The notes under the pieces were generated by a model that worked only from the letters and a program-made list of their open reading frames with translations, did not search any database and had not been told where the DNA came from. Of a stretch of 64,000 nucleotides of DNA, positions 55,984-64,000 are shown piece by piece. Within the stretch, counting starts at the first letter, position 1; each line of letters begins with the position of its first letter. This DNA comes from Helichrysum umbraculigerum (Eukaryota > Streptophyta > Magnoliopsida > Asterales > Asteraceae): positions 98,882,837-98,946,836 of the forward strand of contig CATIUR010000004.1 in assembly GCA_949592205.1 (NCBI GenBank), written 5' to 3'. The position numbers and the translations under genes are program-made.

Positions 55984-58369
55984 TTATGTGTTATGCGAAT
56001 ACAATTCATTACCTCATAGATATTAACTAGGATACAAGAAGGAGGTCCGACAAACATAGTACAAGAGGCTTTACCTTACGGGTGATGATATTTCCACCAT
56101 TGTATTTGATAAATCCACAAAAATCATTCATTAAGAATATATACCGTACAAACCAGTAATTCACAATTTTATTAGATTTATCAAATATAATGGTGAAAAT
56201 ATGTATCACACCATCCCAAACCAACAACTACCAAATCCAAGTCGTACATGTGATGATATATATGATGTTACCAATATACTTAAAAAAACTCAGCATCACA
56301 TATATCAATTCTTACTACCCAATACCCATTATCTCGTCTGACCCAGATACTCGGGTTACATACGTAAAACACCCATTATCTCGTCCATGCGAGATACTTC
56401 AGTCACATACGTAAAACAGAGTGTAACTACTTCGATTCACAACCACCATGTACTCAACAATATGTTGGTGATATTAGTGTAAGCGGGATTCTCGGGACCA
56501 AATGAAATTGCAAGTTAAGTTACAAAATGAGTCGAGTGCAAAGTGCACACTTGTTCAAGCTAGCTTGGATGACCACTAGATTGTGGGGGTCAAGGCGGTT
56601 GCACCCCCTACTCAGAAGTTGTGAGTTTGTTTACGAAACGTTGCTTCTGTTCGTACGCGACTGTTGGTTCCCGCCTACCGATATTTATAACCATCAAAAC
56701 AGTTTTGGATAAAAGAATTCTGGATAAAACAGAATTTTGGTCCTCATTTGAACATGCGAAAAATATAACATTTCTCTCTGCTTTTGCTTAGTTTCCTTGC
56801 CAAGATTCTAAGTGCGTTTTTTGTCTTATCCCATTAAAGATTTTGTGAACCCAGACACTATAGGGTCAACATACATTATTGAGAAAATGATTTCACGATT
56901 CAAAGAATATTCAAAATTATCATCACCCATCCGAATTCCCAACAGAATGAACTTTACTTGATCACGTACTACCCCAATTTAGCTCCTACTATACTTATTG
57001 CAATTACAAATTGTTCATTCAGCGGCATCATATTACTTATACCATCATATAGACTTTGTTTATAAAAATATGTATTATGTTAATGATGTATTAGTTTAAG
57101 GTGTACAAGTGATCAAGCAATAAGTATACTTGAGTGCAAAGGTTGGGGATTGACAACTAATTACTCTCCGGTTGACGTGAATAACCCTTAAATCGAAATG
57201 GGACCCGATCAAGGGTTGTAAAGAGTTGCCTGAGAAAAATGAGTGTGATTGTTTTTTGTGATTATGATGTGTTGTGTGTTGAATGAATGTGCATTGATTG
57301 TCTTCATGCTTTTCTATTGGTTCCTTTCCTTGATTGTAAGATTTGAGCTACGTGTGGTAACCGCCACCTAAGCTGATGATGGGGAAGTTAAATGACATGG
57401 TCACATGTGGTTTATTACATACCGGATGACTAGATGAGCCATTGGGCTGAGTGTTGACCCAGATGCCTGTTGAAATGTAATTGTGTACAAGGGGTCCGGA
57501 GTGCTCTGTCAATTGACCTAGGCTCAGTGTTCTTGGCTTGTTGCCACTGAAGTATGATATCTCTATGTTAAAGGGTGAGCACAAAGGTATATCATTAATA
57601 GGTGACAAGTATACAGAAGGCACTTTATATATGATGATGTGCTAAATCCGTTATGAGGATTAAAATACAAGCTATTAGCCATTTTTTTATAAAGTGTAAG
57701 TAGTTCAGATATTATTCTTTAGATGGTAGTATAGTACGTTATACCATTGACCAAACTCTGATTACAGTTCAAAACTAAAACATTATCATTTCGGACTGTG
57801 AACAACTAACAAGACCTTTGAGCAATTTGACTGTTGTTTTGCAACTTATTTAAAATACTAGAATATACATAAGATCGACCCATTGATCAAAATATGTTGT
57901 TCTCCAATCCAAACGTAAACCACCTTGGGAGCTGCGTGATCCGAGGTACAACCACATGAGCCTCGAGGATAAGGCCGGGTCAGCTTAAGGGTGAGGGAAT
58001 TGATACGTGGATGTGTAAGGCCAAGTAAACAATTTTGCCACTATCTCCCATGATCACCACTCTTGCATTATGTTCATGTTTGACATTATGGTTTGCATGA
58101 TGTTTCAATTAATATACCCACGTAGTAGTCTTGCATCTTAAGTTTAGTATAGTGGTACATGTCTTTTACTACTATTTAATAAAAGGAAACAAGAGAAGAG
58201 AACTGTTAGAAAAAAGGAATCTAGTTTTCTTACAATTCAACACTAAACCATATATCATTTCGGATTGTAAACAATGAACAAGTCCTTTGAGCAATGTTGA
58301 CTATATTGTTATACAACTTATTTGGATACTAAAATACTTGAGAGAAATAGTGATCAAAACAGAGTTGGA
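55984..58369. other. Intergenic, small repeats and a possible gypsy remnant
   Basis: An inverted pair of about 28 bp occurs at 56,087-56,114 and 56,168-56,198 (TTTGATAAATC core). A 48-bp tandem duplication with ACATACGTAAAACA is at 56,325-56,420. Text near 57,930-58,015 (CGAGGATAAGGC, then GGTGAGGGAATTGATACG) resembles the 3' coding end and polypurine tract of a decayed gypsy element. No gene recognised. Confidence 0.35.
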
Positions 58370-59590
58370 TCAACAACCCATTATAGCACAATTATAGACA
58401 AAGTTATCGGACTTTTTTTGACCAATCATGGTCCATTGTGGTGGCCCTTGGCTAGGAACCCATGAATATATTGCAAGATGACCGCCACCATGGGTCCGGG
58501 CACCACCAACAACGATCACTCGTTCCCCACATCCTCTAAAGGCAATCCCCCATCCATCTTGACTATCTGCTCTGTCCGGCAACAGTCCTATGCTCTCCCA
58601 CTCATTGCTCTCCTTGTTATACTTCTTAATTACCATTTCAGCACAATCAGCAGCGTAAAGCTGATTATCAACAACTGCAAGTAATGGTGGTGCCGTTGAA
58701 TTCCCACCACCACCTGGAGACATGTATGGAATATGTCTCCATTTCTTAGCAACCGGGTCATATTCTTCCCCACACATCAATGCCTTTCTATCGTTCCCAT
58801 CGCAACCTCCGATGACATAGAACTTTCCGTCCATAACAACCCCCGAGCTCATCTTTCGTGGCTTAAGGAGACACGGAAGCGTCTCCCACGCTCCCATCTC
58901 GCTGTTGTAGCTCTCTACAGAATCCATAATTTTCCCGTCCGAACTTACACCTCCTGCGAATATCGCAGTCTTTCCAATGCTGCCCGACCCGAATAGGCAT
59001 CGTGGTGTCTTCATCGGTTCCACTTCTGACCATGAGTTGGTCAGTAAACTGTATCTATAGATCATTTGGCCTAAAATGTCTTTCCCAAGAACCAAAAGCT
59101 GAGTCCCAACTCCAATAGATTCTTTATCGGATAGCTCAAAGCACTTATCCGCACTAATCATGGGCATATCAATCCAGTTTCGGGTAACTGGATCAAAAGC
59201 CTCCCATTTTAACAATTGGCATGAAAAATGAACCCAATTTTCAATTACTCGACGTTCGCTTCTTAGCTTGTAGATCTCGCCACTTCGGACGAGATCACAA
59301 AAGTTGCTATTTAGCGATGCGATTGAGGCATAGTAGTACCTCGGGCATGTTATCAGATTCGTGAAGTTTTCTCTGTTGGGTCGAGCAATGGGATAATAAT
59401 CATATGAGAATCTCAGTTGTAGATCAGGATCTTCATTACCATCATCATGTTCGTTATCTGTAGTATCTTCAAATCGCAAGTTTTCTAGATTAAATGCTAG
59501 TTTGTGTATGTCCCTATCGTTTGTATGAGTCAAGCTGTTTGATTCTTTGTTATTCTCCTTTGGAAACACATAACATGGACCATCCTCCAT
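58370..59590 (-). CDS. F-box/kelch-repeat protein (SKIP11-like)
   Basis: Members act as substrate receptors of SCF ubiquitin ligases, joining SKP1 by the F-box and targets by the kelch propeller. The start at 59,590 (MEDGPCYVF) is chosen over upstream ATG 59,671 because family members begin near here and a splice acceptor-like CAG lies between. 406 residues, intronless CDS. The F-box region is about residues 78-120 (YYYASIASLNSNFCDLVRSGEIYKLR). Kelch repeats run from about 170 to 380, with WSEVEPMKTPRCLFGSGSIG, FAGGVSSDGKIMDSVESYN, KFYVIGGCDGND, LYAADCAEM and VIVVGGARTHGGG. It ends VYNCAIMGC as close relatives do. The first F-box helix is poorly kept. An acidic N-terminal stretch comes before it. 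Confidence 0.92.
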   Translation of the reverse strand: MEDGPCYVFPKENNKESNSLTHTNDRDIHKLAFNLENLRFEDTTDNEHDDGNEDPDLQLRFSYDYYPIARPNRENFTNLITCPRYYYASIASLNSNFCDLVRSGEIYKLRSERRVIENWVHFSCQLLKWEAFDPVTRNWIDMPMISADKCFELSDKESIGVGTQLLVLGKDILGQMIYRYSLLTNSWSEVEPMKTPRCLFGSGSIGKTAIFAGGVSSDGKIMDSVESYNSEMGAWETLPCLLKPRKMSSGVVMDGKFYVIGGCDGNDRKALMCGEEYDPVAKKWRHIPYMSPGGGGNSTAPPLLAVVDNQLYAADCAEMVIKKYNKESNEWESIGLLPDRADSQDGWGIAFRGCGERVIVVGGARTHGGGHLAIYSWVPSQGPPQWTMIGQKKSDNFVYNCAIMGC

Positions 59591-59671
59591 GTTTTGTTGA
59601 TTTAATGAAATAGTTGAAGTCTTGTTACCTGCGATCAACGAAAGCCCATTAACGTATATATATATACACAT

Positions 59672-59673
59672 TA

Positions 59674-59763
<90 letters not shown>
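59672..59763. repeat. (TTA)n microsatellite
   Basis: About 30 TTA units, immediately upstream of the F-box/kelch gene on its strand, probably within a 5' UTR intron. Confidence 0.95.
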
Positions 59764-59764
<1 letters not shown>

Positions 59765-60700
59765 TTTTAAAGACTAACTTGAGAAATAAATAAATGAACG
59801 AGGAACGTGTACTCACCATGTGAATGGAAGGAAATACAATAAGCATCTATCAAGTGACATTTGCCAATTTAATTTTCATTTACTACGACTACTGCGCTGT
59901 TTATATTTTTTAAAGTTAACTTCATACAAATGAATCAAGATTTATCAACAAAAATGTACCTACGAAAATTTTAATGAGTGATGGTGTGTACAATGTAAAT
60001 ACAACACGAGTCATAAGAGGCAATCGCTCCAAAAGAAATATAAAATTGTCAAAAAATTGTTTTAGGTTAGTGACAGTGAGTAATTTTGAGTTTTTGACAC
60101 CCTCAAATTATAGAAAGGTAAAAAATTTAAAAATCTGCCCCTCTTTTAATCTTTTATAAAAGGGAAAATAAACCGTGCTGCGAAACTGCACGGATGAAAC
60201 CGTGCAGTTATTTATAAAGAAAGAATTGTTTGTGTAAATATTAAAAAGTTGAAGAATAAAAAATGTAAAATATCTAATATTATATAATTTGTGATTAGTC
60301 AACATCACATTTCAATTGTACTTTCAGCATGTGAGTGATGATGTATAAATTATATTGATGGTAGAATTAAGTGCCGCCCACCATACTAAATTTATGTAAG
60401 TACTCAATACATACCTTCTCAAATTATAATCAAATTAGATTTACATGATAAGAATTAAACAAACGTAACGTACCAGTTTGATAAGATCACAAATCGAAGC
60501 TTGGAATTTTTATCCAAATCCCGCTTTTGCTTTCTCTTTGCCTTATATTAACACGTTTCTTCCTTTAGAATTTACAAATCACGAAGATAATTTAAAAAGA
60601 TATAAGTGAAAGTATAATATAAATATAAAGGAAGAACTAAATTAATTTTAAGTTATGATTTGAATTTGATTAATCCTATCAACTTCTAATTTCTAATTTA
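59764..60700. other. Upstream region of the F-box/kelch gene
   Basis: AT-rich. Near 60,170-60,212 is a short GTGCTGCGAAACTGCAC-like hairpin with a repeated CCGTGCAG word. No gene. Confidence 0.4.
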
Positions 60701-61760
60701 TAGGGTAAACGATTCAGAAAAAGAAAGAATTTTAGGAATTAAGAGACCCACGAAAGGTCCCATAATCCCCTGGAATAATGATGAGCCCGTACGAATCATG
60801 CCACTTGTTAACTGATGACTGTCAATTGTGGATATGTTGCCACAAATTCAGTATTTTTTAAGTTATTTATTTATCAAAAGTATGAATAATATCTCTTTGT
60901 GCGGTATATATGCATGTTTTTAGGGTAAATGATTTAAAAAACGGAAAAAATTTAGCATTTGAGGGACCCACTAGAGGCACCATAATCACCTGGTATTGTG
61001 ACGTGTTCTTACGAGACATGCCACTTGTTAAGAGGTGATTGGTAATCGTTCATATGTTGCCAATCGATTTTACATTTTGTAATATTATTCACTTTATTGA
61101 AAATGTGAATGGTATTTGTGTGAGCGGTATGTATGTGCGCTTTATAGGGTAACTGATATAGAAAAAGAAAGAAATGTAGTAGTTGAGGGACCCACGACGT
61201 GTCATTACGAGACATGCCACTTGTTAAGTGGTGATTAGTAATCGCCCATATGTTGCCAATCGATTTGTACATTTACTAATATTATTCACTTTATTGAATA
61301 TGTGAATGTTACCTGTGTGAGCGTTATTTAGGTGCTTTATAGGGTAAACGACATAGGAAAAGAAAGAAATGTAGTAGTTGAGGGACCCACGACGTGTCCT
61401 TACGAAACATGTCACTTGTTAACCGGTGATTTGGCACTCGCCCATATGCTGCCTACATTTGTATATTTCCTAAAGTTAATTACTTTATTGAAACTGTGAA
61501 CGGTATATGCATTACTATATGCGCGTTAATATGTACGCTTTATAGGGTAATCGATATAGAAAAAAAAAAGAAATATATTATTTGAGGAATCCACGATGTG
61601 CCCTTACGAGACATATGTCACTTGTTAACTGGTGATTAATTTGGCAATCGACCATTTATTGCCACAACTAGATATATCTATAGTTATTACCTTCTTGAAA
61701 TTGTGAACGACATTTTTGTGAGCGGTATATATGTGTGTTTTACTATTTATACAATAAAAT
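60701..61760. repeat. Five-copy satellite, unit about 195-220 bp
   Basis: The anchor CATGCCACTTGTTAA (or a variant) occurs near 60,797, 61,016, 61,213, 61,408 and 61,614, spaced 219, 197, 195 and about 206 bp. Each unit also has TATAGGGTAAACGA..., GAGGGACCCACGA and a TGTGAGCGGTAT phrase. The middle copies are most alike; the outer ones are diverged, as in an array that grew by unequal exchange. Confidence 0.88.
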
Positions 61761-61934
61761 TGGGACGACATATTTCTAAATTTTACAAGAACAATGGATA
61801 CACGTGTCGATATTCGACTATTTGAATTAAGTTACATTAACTCCACATCTATCTATTAATAAAAAACCTACCTAATTGGACAGCTGGCATCACCTCATTA
61901 ACCAAAATCTTCTAATTCCCGCTCTCCTTACCTA

Positions 61935-62743
61935 ATGCCACGTGTCTGTCAACCAAAAAAAAAAAAAACCCAGGCCTCCTCCTCCATTGAGAAACTTCAA
62001 GCTTCCACATCAACTCAATTCCCTCCCTTATATTTCCAACCTATCTATATCCGATTCAATCAAAATACTTTGTCATACTCATTCAATTCAATGTCTGACA
62101 CTTCAATGTATAAATTCGGTGGTTCTTCCTACACAAACGTAACAGGTACATACAATCATAGCATACAGACTACATATAACAAAACGTTTTTTATGATACA
62201 TGTATATTGCTGTTACATGAATTGTGGTTGTCTTGGCTTTTTTAAGATGAAATTAATGTGTATTACACAACCTCTACGTGATGCACACCATCTGCTCGAC
62301 AAAATGACCCAACGAAGATCAATAACAAATTTGATAATATTATTCGTTAGGATTTTATTATTTGTAACTCTTCTTTTAATTATATAGGTTTTAAATTAAA
62401 TCACATGTCCAATAATCGAATTAAACTGATCTTAGATTAAAAAAAAATATCATCTTATCCATAATTTGAATCTACATGTTTGTGTTTATTTTTAATTAAT
62501 TATATACAATTTTGTAAGCAAACGAGATACCTTATCATTAGAGTATAACCAAACTTCTACCCCTATTTTTGTGGAAAATTTTGAGCTAATTTGTTTCTTC
62601 AACCTGATCTCATCTCCTAAATAATAGTATGTTTTAGTTGTCATTTAACCTATTTAAGGTTCTAAAAACATCAACCCCTGTACCGTCATTTTTTTTTATT
62701 TCTATTAATTGTTTCATATTGACTTCTTCATAATCACAAGCTA
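61935..62743. other. Region between Helitron-like end and RPA-like gene
   Basis: Poly(A) run, AT-rich text and short ORFs without recognisable motifs. Confidence 0.4.
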
Positions 62744-63650
62744 ATGGATCAACGAATCACTTACCTTGCTGATCTTGGTGCTCGTAGTGACTCAGTCAAG
62801 GTTAAAGTTCGTATCCTACGTCTATGGAAAACGCCTTACTACAAACAACCATCTGAAAGTTGGACCATTGAGATGATTTTAATGGATGAAAAGGTATCTA
62901 TTCAAACAATCTTAATATACAAACTTTTAATACTATTTAGTTTTATATTTATGTGTGTACCTTCCTTCTCTAATATTTCATTGTTAATTCTTAAGGTGAC
63001 TAACGATTTAGAGTCAACTTTATTGACAGAGTACAAGAATACAAGCAACGGTTAAGAAATCACAGGTTCCAAAATATGATGCACTGTTATGTCCAACTTT
63101 GGTGTTGCTGATAATCAGATAAGGAGTTGAAGTTTGTGGACAGCAAACTCAAAATCAATTTTTATCACAACACGAAAGTTACCGTATGCGAACACTTTGA
63201 AGGACCTGTGCATAGCTTTGCATTTGCTGAGTTTAGAAAAACTTTACGGATAAAGGTCATTCCACAGTCACTTTTGGTTAGTTCCTTTTACGCCATTTCA
63301 TTTTTAGTAGGTTTTAACTATTAACACTAATATACATTTGGTTGTAGATGTCATCGGCCATGTTGTGTCATGTGGTAAGCTTGAGCCATCTGATGATGGG
63401 AAGGATCGTATTGACTTTAAAATTGTTGATTTAAAGTGGGTAATCTTCTAATGTCTTAATTTTGCCTCAAAATTAAGTTATATATATCAACTTTACCTAA
63501 TGCTTTCTATTTGTACATTTCAGAGGTGTTAAAATCAGTAACCTTGTGGGGTAAGTATGCTTACCAGATGTCGAATTATGTGACCAGTCCATCGTTGAAT
63601 GGGCATACCATAATCATAATCACATTTGCTAAGACTAAAGTGTGGCGAGG
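62744..63650 (+). pseudogene. RPA1-like OB-fold (DUF223) gene, decayed
   Basis: Exon 1 begins MDQRITYLADLGARSDSVKV and runs to MILMDEK, then a GTATCT donor at about 62,894. This is the first OB-fold of plant RPA70-like/DUF223 proteins. Later pieces in shifting frames match the expected order: VMSNFGVAD near 63,090, KLKINFYHNTKVTVCE at 63,145, FAFAEFRKTL at 63,218, and IGHVVSCGKLEPSDDGKDRI at about 63,350. Stops (for example in the second part near 63,053) and frame changes interrupt it. RPA binds single-stranded DNA in replication. Copies like this one usually travel with Helitrons. Confidence 0.7.
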
Positions 63651-64000
63651 TAATCTCTTTATATAACATTATACATGGCACCAAATTATGTCGTGAACAC
63701 GGTTACTATTGTATGACTCTAATCCACATATATTCATCATTCTTTCAGACAGTAAGAATGTAACCAATAATTACTATGCAATTCAGTTGTTCATCAACAC
63801 TGACATCGAAGATATACAACAGTTTAAGAAAAATTATAATGACTGCTTCCAAATTTTACTAATTTATGAGACCTATATATGGATTAAAGTTTTATAATGG
63901 ATACTAACTTATTGTGTTTTATTGATTCCAGTCTCATGTTAACATATGGTGATGATATGCCAAGCCATGAAATTTCACAACTTTCATCAAAACCGTACAT

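Larger units (their letters stand above)
61848..64000 (+). mobile_element. Candidate Helitron, 5' part (3' end outside window)
   Basis: The 5' end reads TCTATCTATTAATAAAAAAC, preceded by A, which resembles plant Helitron 5' termini. CCACGTGTC follows at about 61,938. An RPA-like OB-fold gene lies 900 bp downstream, and plant Helitrons commonly carry such genes. No Rep/helicase is visible, and the CTRR end with hairpin is not in the window. Confidence 0.4.

Noticed and set aside
57348..57623. 91-codon minus ORF
   Set aside because: No domain recognised, and the surrounding text looks like decayed repeats.
61935..62387. 150-codon plus ORF near the Helitron-like end
   Set aside because: Low-complexity start from a poly(A) run and no recognisable domain.

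Overview
This is a nuclear genome window from a flowering plant. Evidence: genes with GT-AG introns, plant-specific families (class III peroxidase, PLS-type PPR protein, U-type cyclin, APO protein, F-box/kelch protein) and a heavy load of LTR retrotransposons, MITEs and a SINE. The style of the repeats suggests a eudicot, perhaps Asteraceae, but nothing here proves the family.

Positions 1-27,650 are a nested retrotransposon block, almost all on the minus strand. The oldest layer is a Ty1/copia element: its 5' LTR end, primer-binding site and gag start lie at 22,832-24,233, and the rest of its polyprotein lies at 7,212-10,605. A gypsy-type solo LTR (10,606-22,826, target duplication TTATT) split its gag. 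A full-length chromovirus-like gypsy element (11,813-21,939, duplication TTATA) then landed inside that solo LTR. An Athila-like element without reverse transcriptase (1-7,211, running off the left edge) interrupts the copia RNase H. At 23,991-24,483 two copies of the copia LTR end form a 243-bp inverted repeat, followed by a decayed plus-strand copia pol fragment and a possible 3' LTR.

Positions 27,650-50,200 are gene-bearing: a class III peroxidase copy broken in exon 2 (30,938-32,391, +), an intronless PPR gene converging on it (32,559-33,974, -), a two-exon U-type cyclin (38,998-39,869, +), an APO1/APO2-like plastid RNA-binding gene (40,328-41,870, -) and a ten-exon CCCH zinc-finger gene (43,518-49,918, -). 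Between them sit a tRNA-derived SINE, a solo LTR inside a possible TIR element flanked by (TA)n tracts, a Stowaway MITE and a Tourist-like MITE.

Positions 50,200-64,000 hold a TIR element split by a 3.16-kb solo LTR, a long AT-rich stretch, an intronless F-box/kelch gene (58,370-59,590, -), a five-copy satellite of about 200 bp, and a candidate Helitron 5' end followed by a decayed RPA-like OB-fold gene.

The most unusual signal is shared LTR architecture. Three separate gypsy LTR families carry, in order, TATAAATA, an AATTGTAAG-like block about 310-390 bp later, a C+G-rich array of short self-complementary words, and a (C)AGGTGAGT block. The words differ in each family (ACGTCGC, TGTGTCGC, CCGGCGGGT), while their placement is conserved. 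A second unusual feature is the Athila-like element, whose downstream ORF contains three diverged copies of a helical module instead of reverse transcriptase.
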